Shown here: positions 10,272 through 22,476 of the stretch, piece after piece | How positions within the stretch are numbered: the first letter of the stretch is position 1 | Layout of the letters: each line of letters opens with the position of its first letter | DNA from: Cunninghamia lanceolata | Taxonomy: Eukaryota > Streptophyta > Pinopsida > Cupressales > Cupressaceae | DNA length: 64,000 nt | Direction: 5' to 3' | NCBI GenBank assembly: GCA_027924645.1 | Contig: BSBN01000213.1 | Coordinates: 29,576,501-29,640,500, forward strand | The notes under the pieces: generated by a model | Seen by the model: only the letters and a program-made list of their open reading frames with translations | What the model was told of the DNA's origin: nothing | The model's database searches: none | Made by a program: the position numbers and the translations under genes

Positions 10272-12497
10272 TGGTGGCACCCTCAAATTTTGCAAATTTG
10301 ATGTGCCAATATTCTTTTGACGTGTCGACAAAGGTTTGGTCGACAGGCTACTCAATCTACCTTGCAAGCCACCTTTGTCAATTAAAAATTTTCAACTCAG
10401 AAATTATCTCGCAAATCCGTTTGGCAGGATGCTTTTTTGGCACATATGGTTACACACCTACTTAATTTCATGCTTCCAGGACAAGTTTTGATTGACCTTT
10501 TAATTGTTTTCTGATGCGATCGGGTTAAAATTAGCTTTTCGAAAAGTTTCAAATCTTGCAATTATGAGGATGACCCATTTGTCAATTTAGTCTCAAACAT
10601 CTCTAGTTCCAATTTCATCAAAATCGGAGACCATTTGATGCATTATTCTAATGCATTCCAGTTACAGCGAACTCATCAGGCGAGTCAGTTTACAAAGTAC
10701 ATGCCTGAATTTGGCCGACGAAGCAAATTATGAGGAAATGGGTTTGCTTAAAATAATTGATAATGCAGCTATGCAAATTTTCGCAGTCGTCGAATGCCCG
10801 GTGCTTATCCCACCATCGCAACCCTCCTTGTAAAAAGTTTATTAAACTTAATAAAAGTTTATGAAGTGAAATGAGAGCATTGGTGCCTATCCAACCATTG
10901 TAGCCATCCCTACTGCCTCTCCTCAGCCCCCTACAATGGTACGAAATGCCCATCGCAGGGCATTTTGTAACCTCCTCTCCCTTCTACACGTGAAAGCAAG
11001 CTGCTTCCTTCGTTTCTGTGGCGATTTTGATAAGTTTTTGGCTGCTCCAGGCGGGTTTTAGTGTTGGCAATCACGTTTTTTGGTCTCAGGCACTTTTTTG
11101 AAGGTACTTTTTGGCCCAAAATTGCTGTTCTGGGCTGCAAAATTTTCCCACGACCATTCCTCATGCATTGGCGAAAGTTTTTTAGCTGTTTGCAATGATT
11201 TCAAAGTGCTAGAATGGCCAAAAATGCCCCTCTATCAAAAACGACTCAGAGATGTTTGGTTTGGGCAAAGATCAGAATTGGATGTTGTTGTGATGGTCTT
11301 TCTATGGAAAAATGCTATGAAGACGCTGAAGAATGAGATCCAGGGTTCATGTTGCATCTGTGCAGAGGAATGAAGTTTCCAGCTGCTGCCGTTCAAATCA
11401 GGGGATGAGTAAAAAATGTAAAAAAATTAAAAGAGGGATATTAAAGCATATTTTATTCATTTTTCTTCTCCTCTTTTAATGTATTAAATTTTTATTCCCA
11501 ATGCATTTTGGAGGGAAAATTGTAATGGAAAAAGTCTCACCTACCTCCAGAATGTAGTAAATTTTAGGACATGTTTGACCCTATAAGAAAACAACTGGGC
11601 TTTCATTTTGTGTTGTTGAAGATTGGATATTTTGAGCTTTGGAATGAAATACATGCTTTGACAGGCTACCCCATCTTTTTGCTGTAAGTTTCAGTTTTCA
11701 TGTTGAATGTCATTTTCATCAGTTGTCTATCAGTTTTAGGTGTCAATATATGAGTAATACTATATGCATGTGTTTCTGTTAACTATCTCCATTGTTATTT
11801 GTATTTTTCTTTTGAATTGGGTAGCCAAGGGTTGTCTATGTTCTTGAATGCACACTTGTTGTATTACATATTTGATTTCTTACGTCTGTTTAAGGAATAG
11901 ATTAAATGTTTTAGGTCAAATATGTAGAAAAAAGTTTTATGATAGGGATATCTATAAGTAGAGTTAGCATGAATACCTATACTTGGGTGTTTCTGTAGGG
12001 AAAAAACTAGTGAACCCTTTGAAGGTGTATGCCTATATTGTTGTTTGAAATACTTTGCATGTTAAAATTTGACTCTGCATCCTGAGATCAGCACCGGTCA
12101 CAAGTTAGAAAGATTTCGTGGTATAAATCCTAGTCTTGCAACCAAAACATATAAAGTAAAATCATTTCAAAATCTCAATCATTTAGGTTTTAGGAGTAGG
12201 GTTGTAGTTGCACGCTCTTAGAATTAACTAGTGTGATAGTCCAAGAACATTGCCAGTCTAGGGTTTATCCAACAAATCATGGTGCATACCTGAGAGCATT
12301 CTGCCTAAAGTAGTCAAAGATAAACCTTTTGGTTTTAAATAAGGGAATACCCTCCCAGGTGCAGCTAAACCTAAAGTGCAAGGGAGACAAGTGCAAACAA
12401 TCTCCTGTCTTCAATGTTGGCCAAATCTAACATTAAACTTGAGCATAAGAAGTTGCAAATCTTTAGAGTTTGATATTTGCTGATTTGGGAACCAACA
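10272..12497 (+). repeat. 5' LTR of B1
   Basis: Starts TGGTGGCACC and ends GGAACCAACA, giving TG...CA ends and a length of 2226 bp. It aligns end to end with the B3 LTRs (35429-37796 and 41417-43637). The last 600 bp resembles the matching part of the element A LTR (shared words GGCACCGGTC, CTTGGGT, ACTAGTG-like), while the first two thirds do not. Confidence 0.88.
11582..11590 (+). promoter_or_regulatory. Candidate TATA box in B1 LTR
   Basis: TATAAGAAA in the context CCCTATAAGAAAAC is conserved at the same place in the B3 3' LTR (42726) and nearly so in the B3 5' LTR (36881, TATATGAAA). It would place the transcript start roughly 1.34 kb into the LTR. Inference from position and sequence only. 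Confidence 0.4.
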
Positions 12498-12501
12498 AAA
12501 C

Positions 12502-12519
12502 TAGCAACTCTGTTGGGGA
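12502..12519 (+). promoter_or_regulatory. Primer-binding site of B1 (tRNA-Arg type)
   Basis: TAGCAACTCTGTTGGGGA lies four bases after the LTR end. It is a drifted form of TGGCGACTCTGCTGGGGA, seen intact in element A (28035-28052), which matches the complement of a plant tRNA-Arg 3' end including CCA. Several plant Ty3/gypsy families, such as Ogre, are known to use tRNA-Arg. Confidence 0.7.
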
Positions 12520-13150
12520 TCAATGCCATATCCATGAGAAAGGAGTCTAGAATTTGAAGGATCTGAGCATTTGGTTCAGATTTTAAGAAGTTATCAAACC
12601 TGGAAGTGCTTTGTTGCAGCAATTTTAAAATGATATATGTGTGACTCTACTATTGAGGAGAACCCAAAACGAAAGAAAGGAATTTTCAACTTCATAAAGT
12701 TCATTCCTCTATAAGGAGGTGGTGACTCTGCATACAAAGAACCTGATAAAGGATGTAAAAAGTTCCAGATCAACATGTTCTCAGTTAGGAAGAAGGGTTA
12801 GCAGCTGCAACATATCCACGCATTTCTTTTGGTTTTCAAGAAGCATATGTTTGTGTAGGAAAATGACTATTTGAAAGTCAACAAATTTTTGGTTCCATAT
12901 CAAGTGAAACTAAGCACTAAAGAAAGGAAATAGTGGTGATAGTGTTGCATAATTTTGCATTTGCTGATAATGTAGTTTGTATTTTCAAAGAAGTATGCAA
13001 TATTTTTTTAAGAGACTCATTTAGAGGACCTTAAGCAAGATGAAACATAAGTTCATATTTTAAGGGCTTAAGATCATTGTTGTAGAGGAGTTTGGGTTGC
13101 CCTGTGTAACTGCAAAGTTAATATCAAAACGCTTGTAAAGGTGTGAAGAA

Positions 13151-15995
13151 ATGTACCATCAGCCCCTGCATCCTTGTATGAACCCAAACGTAGCAATGTG
13201 TAGTGTGCTGTCCAGCCATGTAATAAGAGAAATTTCAGCATTGACAGATATAGAACCATGTATTTTAGTGGCATTTGTGGTTTCTCAAATGTCATACCAT
13301 CTAAAATCAGAAAGTATTTACCTACATTCAATGGTGTGAAGAGGGAATCAACAAAAAAACACTTGCAATCGTATAATGATTTGATGGATGACTATGAGAT
13401 AGATTACGAGGATGTGATTATGAGACTATTTGTTCAGTCTTTAAAAGGAGATGCAAGGGATTGGTTCTCTTATCTTCCGACATTCTCCATCCATTCTTGG
13501 AGTAAATTTATGACAGTATTCATAGAACAATTCGGTGAAAGAATGTCTGAGTTTTCACTTATCAGTGACTTCATGTATATCCACATTGAAGAAGATGAAT
13601 TAGTTCCAACCTTTAATGTTTGATTCATAAACGCACTAAAAAGAATTCTAGAATGTATGATACCTAATGATTTATTGTGTTTGGTGGTTTACCTTGGTGC
13701 ATTTAACAAGAAAATGAGCTACAAATTGAGAAGTGAGGATCCAACAAATTTGCATCAGGTTTTTGAAATTGCAATGGACTTTAAAAAGGTTTCAAAGTAT
13801 GGAATGATTAAAAGTTTCAAGCCAAAAGCTATGGGCTGTCATGAAGAGTTCTATGCAGCTGAGCAATGCAAGTCGAAGGTTATGAACGATTGCCAAAGCA
13901 ATTATTAGTTTGCTGCCCCAGTTTTTTATTCATTCCATGATATGGGTTATGTTCCTGTAGATGCTAAATTTGAGAAAAAACATGACGTAAGGAACGTCAT
14001 ATATCCAAATGTTGATCACATAGGTCCTGCTGTTGGAAGTGAGCAATATGGTGATAGTGTGTAGATGAATGGAACAGATAGGTTTGAAAATATGGTTATA
14101 CATGTATCTAGTTTAGAAAATGTTCATGATCAGCTAATAGACACAACACATGTATATGAAAATGGTGCTCTAAATGCATCACATGGTCAAGTAATGGATA
14201 TGCATCAAACTTTGCCCAATTATAGCTCGATCAATGATGAGGCAAGAGAATTTTCAGTTAGTGAGGGCATTCCATTAACCCGTGCAATAGATTGATGCTC
14301 TCCTAACAGAGGAACAACAGAGCTCCAATGGCAGCCTTGTGGTGAGAGCGATTCAAAAGGTATATCCAGTGATTGTTACTCTCTTGATTACATTGAAATG
14401 AATGTTGTGGATGACATAGCCTTAATCTCAAAAGATCAAGTGATGGGGAATAATGAGTGCATGAATGGTGGGGCATCATGGTTGCTGATTGAAGATATCA
14501 AGAGGGTAGAAGGATCCTCATATTGTGCAATATTAGAGCCTATTGACATGGCATAAATTTCAGGCCTATATGTGACAAAATCATAGGATGAAGATTGTTT
14601 TCAAAACAAATATGTTTCAGCTGTTCTAGTTTGTTCATTGAAAGGTGATTATGCAAAGGGCAGTCACGGCATAATGCATAAGGAGAAAGAACTCATGATA
14701 CAACATGAAGAGCAGGTCTGCAATAAAGGAAATAAAGATTATGATTAGTCAATGAGAGAAGAATGTGTAAATACAGATTACAGAGATATACATGTGATTA
14801 CTTTTTGCAATAATGTTGTCATTAAAGAGCCTCAGGAGTGCACAAGTGTAACGTTTGATACCTCAATTTATGGTTCAAATAATGATAATGATGTCCTAGC
14901 TATAAATTATTATTTGTATGAGGCAGATATTGAGGTTTTCACTTTGGATACAGAGGATACTGACTCATATAATGACAAAAAATGTGTTGATGCTTGTCAA
15001 AATCCAGACCCATGTGTGAGCCTTTCAAATGATTAAATATATGAACATGTTGAATGTGAATGTGATGATTATATCTACAATGTTGAAGTTGAAATGTTTA
15101 CTTTTTATCATGGATGCATTGATGAAGAGGAAAATCAGGGTCACTATTTAGATGTGAATGGGCAAGTTGTTGATGTTCATGTTCATACAACGGGGGACAA
15201 TTTTGATTGTAATGATAGGGGTGACTGTGAAGCTTCTGATAAGGGGCAATGTTCTAATTTCTTCATGCCTTCTTTTGAGGTATTTCTGGCAAAGTTTAAT
15301 GATGAAAGTGTCGAGCACAATAATGATGGGTATGAGGATGTTTTTGACAATGAGCTCCCTCAGCCTATTGCCCATGGTGATTGTGAGTATGATTAATTTT
15401 TAATTGATTATGATTTCTTATATGAGCATGTTTGGCAAAATTTTGCCTCAGGGTCGAAAGGTTTGTATGAATGTGAAAGTCAGTGTTGAATGGAGCAAGT
15501 AAAAATGCTTCCTGTGTATGAATGTTAGTATAGTGCAGACTTGGAGCAACAATTTGGCTTAAATGAGTCAGGCCAAATATTTCTTGATGAGACTATTGAA
15601 CAAATCCTTTTTGAAGCCCTTATATTTGATATGCAAACTGAATATGTTTTCAAGGTTTGTGATGCCGACTGTCAAAGGGATTATGAATGTTTTCAATTTT
15701 TAGTTCAGTTGGATGAGCATTTAGTTGAACATGACAGTGAGCTGGATATGCTAAAATGCAAAATGATTATAGATTTCAGTTTGTGTGCAACTTTTAGATT
15801 GACAGAGGTAATATTGATAGGGGCAGGCTCAGTGATGTGGTTAGGCATGGCAGTGTCAAGGTTAGTTTGTGGACAGTTTATGGTGGTGGTTTTAGACTTG
15901 ACCCAATGAATTCAGATGAAAAGATGATATTTGACAGAGGAGGCTTCTGGTTTTTCATTTTTAGGGGCCCCCACCAAATAAAATTGAAAGTGTGA
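13151..15995 (+). pseudogene. Gag-type polyprotein of B1, inactivated
   Basis: The start MYHQPLHPCM matches B3 and A. The gag core follows: YLPTFNG (13316), DYEIDYEDVIMRLFVQSLKG, DARDWFSYL..HSWSKFMTVF (13440-13530), then LKRILECMIPND..VVYLGAFNKKM, a pattern typical of plant retrotransposon gag (PF03732-like). A long acidic Asp/Asn/Cys-rich region follows (14060-15400). In another frame the protein ends in FDRGGFWFF then RGP, a C-terminal motif shared with A and B3. Damage: a 1-base deletion near 13215, TGA at 13621, TAG at 13906 and several later stops. The intact ancestor would have been roughly 900 residues. No zinc knuckle or pol motif is seen. Confidence 0.8.
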
Positions 15996-16018
15996 TTTTT
16001 AATGCAAGATGGAGCATT

Positions 16019-16117
16019 CACTCTGCAGCCCAATGGATTTGACACCTTGTCTATGTCCCGAAGATAACTGGAATCTCATCATGCCTGCAAGAGGCATGCT
16101 CTCCCGAGCAAGAGCCA
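16019..16117 (+). other. tRNA-Arg-like block before B1 3' LTR
   Basis: The block runs ACTCTG, GCAGCCCAATGGAT (box A and D-arm like), to AAGAGCCA, and ends one base before the LTR. It contains the perfect hairpin CATGCCTGCAAGAGGCATG at 16080-16098. Compared with the less decayed copy in element A, the D arm is recognisable and the anticodon region is degenerate, while the hairpin is unchanged. This is where a polypurine tract would normally lie. Confidence 0.75.
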
Positions 16118-16118
16118 C

Positions 16119-16488
16119 TGGTGGCACCATAAAATTTTGTAAATTTAATGTGCCAATATTCTTTTGACATGTCGACAAAGGCTTGGTCGACAGGTTGCTC
16201 AATCTACCTCAAAGGCCACCTTCGTCAATTAAAAGTTTTCAACTTAGAAATCATCTCGCAAATCCGTTAGGTAGGATGTTTTTTGGAACATATGTTACAC
16301 GCGTGCTCAATTCATGCTTCCGGGACAAGTTCTGATCGGCCTTTTAATTATTTTCTGACTGTGACTAGGTTAAAATTGGCTTTCCAAAAAGTTTCAAATC
16401 TTGAAATTCTGACGGTGACCCAGTTGCCAATTTGTTCTCAAATGCCTCCAGTTCCAATTTCATAAAAATTGAAGACTGTTTGATGCAT
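16119..16488 (+). repeat. 3' LTR of B1, truncated
   Basis: Starts TGGTGGCACC and follows the B LTR for 370 bp to TTTGATGCAT, then breaks off into unrelated sequence at about 16488. The rest of the LTR was lost by recombination or deletion. Confidence 0.85.
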
Positions 16489-17032
16489 CTAAATTTCTAA
16501 TAAAAATCAAATGCCCTAATCCCAAGATGAGTCTACAAGCTAAATATAATATAATCGTTCTACGTTTCATAAGCTCATCATAATCAACTCACAAACTTGG
16601 GTGCTCCATTTTGACTCTAGTATCTCCATTAAAATATTCCTTACAATGTCTCATAACATACATTCTAAGTTTGTCAACAAGTGTAACTCCCTCTTACAAC
16701 TCTTCTGTGGCATAAATATTCTTACATTTTTGATGTGGGAGGTCCAACTTCTAGAGGCCATAACTTTTGATATAGGAAGGTGATTGAGCCCCCCTTTTTA
16801 AATTGTAGATCTCCAAGAGGTCCATGTCACCATAACCCACTTGCTTTGGTTACGACTTGTTTCAACATTTTTTGCGGCCAAAGACAACCTCTATAGCTAA
16901 AAAAATGAATTTTCCTATTACGTAGCCTGAACATTGTATTGTTTGTGTTCTTGACATTAGGATGCAAGGTTGAGACACCTTTCCTCATAATTGTAGCCTA
17001 CAAATATTCTCCACTACATACCTTTTTCCCTT
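16489..17032. other. Unique spacer after B1
   Basis: No homology to the rest of the window and no credible reading frame. It is joined directly to repeat R1 and was probably the upstream neighbour of the R-E module sequence. It includes a phrase GGCCATAACTTTTGATATAGG followed by a C-run (16792-16797), reminiscent of LTR sequence, but I cannot place it. Confidence 0.4.
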
Positions 17033-17344
17033 ATTTCCAAATCAATGTTGTAGCACAAAAATATAGCTAATGTGAAGATAATAGAGATAGATGGAAATTA
17101 TGTGTAATACTTTGTAGTTTTTTGTTTTGGCTAATATTAGTATTAGAATAATACTTTAAGGATTTTATGATAAAAATGGACCAATTATTAATCTAAATGC
17201 TTGATTTATATTATTCATGCTTTAATAAATTAACATCTTAGGTTTGATCTTATTATGTGTTTTGACATAATGTTAATTCAAATTCTGGCATTTGAATAAT
17301 GTTTATTTAGAACAATAATCTTGGTTAAATGCTTTTAGATTAAA
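17033..17344. repeat. Direct repeat R1 (312 bp)
   Basis: ATTTCCAAATCAATGTTGTA through CTTTTAGATTAAA, nearly identical to R2 at 20818-21130. Its right end fuses to element B LTR sequence through the shared 9-mer TAGATTAAA. R2 instead continues into the E region, showing R is native to the E/module block. Confidence 0.9.
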
Positions 17345-20300
17345 TGTTTTAGGTCAAATATGTAGAAAAATGTTTTATGACAGGGATATCTATAAGTAGA
17401 GTTAGTATGAATTCCTATACTTGGGTGTTTCTGTAGGGCAAAAACTAGTGAACCCTCTGAAGCTGTATGCCTATATTGTTGTTTGAAATACTTTGCATGT
17501 TAAAATTTGAATCTGCATCGTGAGATAGGCACCGGTCACAAGTTAGAAAGATTTCATGGTACAAATCCTAGTCTTGCAACTAAAACATATAAAGTAAAAT
17601 CATTTCAAAATCTCAATCATTTAGGTTTTAGGAGTAGGGTTGTAGCTGCAGGCTCTTAGAATTAACTAGTGTGATAGTTCAAGAACATTGCCAGTCTAGG
17701 GTTTACCCAACAAATCATGGTGCATACCTGAGAGCATTCTTCCTGAAGTAGTCAAAGATAAACCTTTTGGTTTTAAATAAGGGAATACCCTCCCAGGTGT
17801 GGCTAAACCTAAAGTGCAAGGGAGACAAGTGCAAACAATCTACTGTCTTCAATGTTGGCCAAATCTTAAATTAAACTTAAGCATAAGAAGTGGCAAATCT
17901 TTAGAGTTTGATGTTTGTTGATTTGGGAACCAACAAAACTAGTGACTCTGCTAGGGATCAATGCCATATCCATGAGAAAGGAGTCTAGAATTTGAAGGAT
18001 CTGAGCATTTGGTTTAGATTTTAAAAAGTTATCAGACTTGGAATTGCTTTGTTGCAACAATTTTAAAAGGATTTATGTGTGACTTTGCTGTTGAGGAGAA
18101 CCCAGAATGAAAGAAAGGAATTTTCAACTTCATAAAGCTCATTCCTCTATAAGGAGGTGGTGACTCTGCATACAAAGAATCTGATAAAGGATGTAAAAAG
18201 TTCCAAATCAACATGTTCTCAGTTAGGAAGAAGGGTTAGCAGCTGCAACATATCCAGGCATTTTTTTTGGTTTTCAAGAAGGATAAGTTTGTGTAGGAAA
18301 ATGAATATTTGAAAGTCAACAAATTTTTGGTTCCCTATCAAGTGAAACTAAGCACTAAAGAAAGGAAATAGTGGTGATAGTGTTGCATAATTTTGCATTT
18401 GCTGATAATGTAGTTTGTATTTTCAAAGAAGTATGCAATATTTTTTTAAGAGACTCATTTAGAGGACCTTAAGGAAGCTGAAACAGAAGTTCATATTTTA
18501 AGGGCTTAAGATCATTATTGGAGAGGAGTTTGGGTTGCCCTGTGTAACTACAAAGTTAATATCAAAAGGCTTGTAAAGGTGTGAAGAAAGTTACCATCAG
18601 CCCCTGCATCCTTGTATGAACCCAAACATAGCAATGCGTAGTGTGCTGTCCCAGCCATGTAATAAGAGAAATTTCAGCATTGACAGATATAGAACCATAA
18701 ATTTCAGTGGCATTTGTGGTTTCTCAAATGTCATACCATCTAAAATTAGAAAGTATTTACCTACATTCTAAAAGCAGAAAAACACTTGCGATCATATAAT
18801 GATTTGATGGATGACTATGAGATAGATCACGAGGATGTGATCATGAGACTATTTGTTCAGTCTCTAAAAGGAGATGCAAGGGATTGGTTATCTTATCTTC
18901 CGGCGTGCTCCATCCATTCTTAGAGCATATTTATGGCAGTATTCATAGAATAGTTCGGTGAAAGAATGTCTGAGTTTTCACTTATCAATGACTTCATGTA
19001 TATCCACATTGAAGAAGATGAATTAGTTCCAACCTTTAATGTTTGATTCATAAAGGCACTAAAAAGAATTCTAGAATGTATGATACCTAATGATTTATTG
19101 TGTTTCGTGGTTTACCTTAGTGCATTTAACAAGAAAATGAGCTACAAATTGAGAAGTGAGGATCCAAAAAATTTGCATCAGGCTTTTGAAATTGCAATGG
19201 ACTTTGAAAAGGTTTCAAAGTATGGAATGATTAAAAGTTTCAAGCCAAAAGCTATGGGCTGTCATGAAGAGTTCTATGCAGCTGAGCAATGCAAGTCGAA
19301 GGTTATGAACGATTGCCAAAGCAATTATCAGTTTGCTGCCCCAATTTTTGATTCATTCCATGATATCGGTTATGTTCTTGTAGATGCTAAATTTGAGCAA
19401 AAATATGATGTAAGGAATGTCATATATAAAAATGTTGATCACACAGGTCCTGCTGTTGGAAGTGAGCAATATGGTGATAGTGTGCAGATGAATGGAACAG
19501 ATAGGTTTGAAAATATGGTTATACATGTATCTAGTTTAGAAAATGTTCATGATCAGCTAATAGACACAACGCATGTATATGAAAATGGTGCTCTAAATGC
19601 ATCACATGGTCAAGTAATGGATATGCATCAAACTTTGCCCAATTATAGCTCGATCAATGATGAGGCAAGAGCATTTTCAGTTAGTGAGGGTGTTCCATTA
19701 ACCCGTGCAATAGATTGATGCTCTCCTGACAGAGGAACAACAGAGCTCCAATGGCAGCCTTGTGGTGAGAGCAATTCAAAAGGTATATCCAGTGATTGTT
19801 ACTCTCTTGATTACATTAAAATGAATGTTCTAGATGACATAGGCTTAATCTCAAAAGATCAAGTGATGGGGAATAATGAGTGCATGAATGGTGGGGCATC
19901 ATTGTTGCTGATTGAAGATATCAAGAGGGTAGAAGGATCCTCATATTGTGCAATATTAGAGCCTATCGACATGGTATAAATTTCAGGCCTATATGTGACA
20001 AAATCATAGGATGAAGATTGTTTTCAAAACAAATATGTTTCAGCTGTTCCAATTTGTTCATTGAGAGGTGATTATGCAAAGGGCAATCACGACATAATGC
20101 ATAAGGAGAAAGAACTCATGATACAACATGAAGAGCAGGTCTGCAATAAAGGAAATAAAGATTGTGATTAGTCCATGAGAGAAGAATGTGTGAATACAGA
20201 TTACAAAGATATACATGTGATTACTTTTTGCAATAATGTTGTCATTAAAGAGCCTCAGGAGTGCACAAGTGTAACGTTTGATACCTCAGTTTATGGTTCA

Positions 20301-20822
20301 AATAATGATAATGATGTCCTAGATGTAAATGATTATTTGTATGAGGCAGATATTGAGGTTTTCACTCTGGATACAGAGGATACTGACTCATATAATGACA
20401 AAAAACGTGTTGATGGTTGTCAAAATCTAGACCCATATGTGAGCCTTTCAAATGATTAAATATATGAACATGTTGAATGTGAATGTGATGATTATATCTA
20501 CAATGCTGAAGTTGAAATGTTTACTTTTTATCATGGATGCATTGATGAAGAGGAAAATCAGGGTCACTATTTAGATGTGAATGGGCAAGTTGCTGATGTT
20601 CATGTTCATACAACGGGGGACAATTTTGATTGTAATGATAGGGGTGACTGTGAAGCTTCTGATAAGGGGCAATGTTCTGATTTCTTCATGCCTTATTTTG
20701 AGGTATTTCTGGTAGAGTTTAATGATGAAAGTGTCGAGCACAATAATGATGGGTATGAGGATGTTTTTGACAATGAGCTCCCTCAGCCTATTGCCCATGG
20801 TGATTGTGAGTATGATTAATTT
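17336..20822 (+). mobile_element. Element B2 fragment between R1 and R2
   Basis: This is the last 600 bp of a B LTR (to 17935), a primer-binding site (17940-17957, TAGTGACTCTGCTAGGGA) and the gag region up to 20819, corresponding to B1 from about 11895 to about 15399. It has no 5' LTR start, tRNA-like block or 3' LTR. It shares private changes with B1, such as the TTTAATGTTTGATTC stop where B3 has TTTAACCTTAGATTC. B1 is therefore its closest relative here and probably its source. Confidence 0.88.
18592..20819 (+). pseudogene. Gag-type polyprotein of B2, inactivated
   Basis: Same protein as in B1 and B3. The start codon is lost (ATG replaced by AGTT before ACCATCAGCCC at 18592). Part of the N-terminal core is deleted after CCTACATTC near 18770 (about 22 bp). 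TAGs interrupt the HSWS..FIEQFGE region. The longest surviving frame, 19080-19718, starts in the MIPND motif and covers VYLSAFNKKMSYKLRSED, EIAMDFEKVSKYGM and the first part of the acidic region. Truncated at the R2 junction. Confidence 0.8.
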
Positions 20823-21130
20823 CCAAATCAATGTTGTAGCACAAAAATATAGCTAATGTGAAGATAATAGAGATAGATGGAAATTATGTGTAATACTTTG
20901 TAGTTTTTTGTTTTGGCTAATATTAGTATTAGAATAATACTTTAAGGATTTTATGATAAAAATGGACCAATTATTAATCTAAATGCTTGATTTATATTAT
21001 TCATGCTTTAATAAATTAACATCTTAGGTTTGATCTTATTATGTGTTTTGACATAATGTTAATTCAAATTATGGCTTTTGAATAATGTTTATTTAGAACA
21101 ATAATCTTGGGTAAATGCTTTTAGATTAAA
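20818..21130. repeat. Direct repeat R2 (312 bp)
   Basis: Near-identical to R1. It begins inside the B2 junction (GATTAATTTCCAAATC) with about 4 bp of shared sequence, and runs on into region E. Its right part is also present at 53156-53370 in copy 3, where element F truncates it. Confidence 0.9.
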
Positions 21131-22204
21131 ATTTGTGCAGATTAATGTTAATTCATATTCATGATTTGTAACGCCCCAACTAAGCAACCTGAAAACAAAC
21201 CCATTTTATTTATTTATTTTTATCATAAGCTTTACTACTTAAGACATTGGTAGATTTATCATGGTGTAGACTACATCAATATCATGTGCATAGGCCAGGG
21301 AGCATTAATAGGGAGAAACTTCCAATTAAAGGTAGGTTGTCAATTCAATTTTAGACAAGTATATATGGTGCAAATTACTCAATGTAAGACTGATGGTTCA
21401 AGGCTAAACAACCCAATTCCTTAAAGTGTAACAAACTTTAGCCATTGTATCTTGTGCTTGACATGGTCTAGTCTCTCGGCTCTTGCATGACTCATGTTTT
21501 CTAATTTATTTGGTCCTCTAGTTTCAAACTTCGCCTATGGAATGTTCCAATGCTCCCTATGGATGTAGATAAACTTAGATTTACTTAGGCTCTCATGTCC
21601 AAAATATTTATGATTTTATGTTTGAGACGTCTATTGAACATCAAATCTTGTCCTATCTTATTAGATCGATTTCAAGATCAAAAATATCAAATCCACTTGG
21701 CTCAAGGTGTGGTTATTTTATTGGCCTAAGGTATTTGTATATGTGGTCACGAATGTGCACTTACATTGTAGAGAAAAGTATTAAACTGTGCCATGTGAGG
21801 CCATTGTTGACATAGTTGGCGAATCAATTATATTTGTTTGGTGCTCATGTGTTTTAAATACCACAAAGCATTGAGAGCTTATGTGTCAACTTTTGGTGAG
21901 CCTCAGCCCATCGACTCAGCTATTACTAGGCCTTGGTGTTCCGTCGTTGTCTCCCTATTCATAGTTGATCATTGTGAAGTTTTAACTTTTGAATCCACCT
22001 ACTTGGTCCAAGATGCCACTATCTTGAATGACATCAAATAATGTATTTGAACTATTACATTTCCTTGAAATCATGGAACATTTGAAGTCATGTATAAATG
22101 AGGAGATCTAACATTATATGAATGAAAAGTGCCCTTAAAATATTATGATATACCTAGTATAAGTAAACTTATTTATAAACTAAATATATATATCATCATA
22201 ATCC
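21131..22204. other. Region E, copy 2
   Basis: Non-coding sequence matching 53372-54375 almost base for base; absent upstream of module copy 1. Copy 2 has about 60 extra bases, including TGTAACGCCCCAAC at 21167-21180, a typical start of plant gypsy LTRs, so E may be decayed LTR DNA. A 65-codon open frame (21618-21815) is also open in copy 3, but the two copies are too similar for that to be evidence of selection. Confidence 0.5.
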
Positions 22205-22476
22205 TATATAAATTTTTACAATCAATCTAAAATCTCTCCTTTCATGTAGCATGGGCTTTTTAAAATTTTGATTGTATTTCAGAGCAAAAATACCTAAATA
22301 TGACTATACGAGCATAAAATTTAGGCAATGGTAACAAGATAATAAGTAGAACTACAAGAAACAACAAAAATAGATAACTAACATTTAACAATAAAACTTA
22401 TTAAACAATATATTATAAAGTTGAGTATTATTATCCTTCTAACAATAGACCTAACATCTTAAACAACTAGAACCAG

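Larger units (their letters stand above)
10267..16488 (+). mobile_element. Gag-only LTR element B1 (3' LTR truncated)
   Basis: Structure: 5' LTR 10272-12497, primer-binding site 12502-12519, decayed gag-type frame 13151-15995, tRNA-Arg-like block 16019-16117, start of 3' LTR 16119-16488. The left target copy is AGATG (10267-10271), within the satellite phrase CTTTAGATG. The 3' LTR stops at 16488, so the right target copy is lost. There is no protease, reverse transcriptase or integrase, and the internal region is far too short for them. Such elements are called TR-GAG or non-autonomous LTR elements and would need enzymes from a partner. Close relative of B2, B3 and the LTR at 63376. Confidence 0.88.

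Noticed and set aside
15541..15909. The 15541-15909 frame as a separate membrane protein (hydrophobic end)
   Set aside because: The matching region of B3 read in the neighbouring frame gives the conserved gag C-terminus, so the hydrophobic tail is an out-of-frame reading after a frameshift.
13151..15995. Host gene encoding an acidic protein
   Set aside because: It is flanked by LTRs and a primer-binding site, present in several copies, and begins with a retrotransposon gag core.
21618..21815. 65-codon frame open in both E copies (also 53789-53986)
   Set aside because: The copies are so similar that shared openness says nothing about selection, and no domain is visible.
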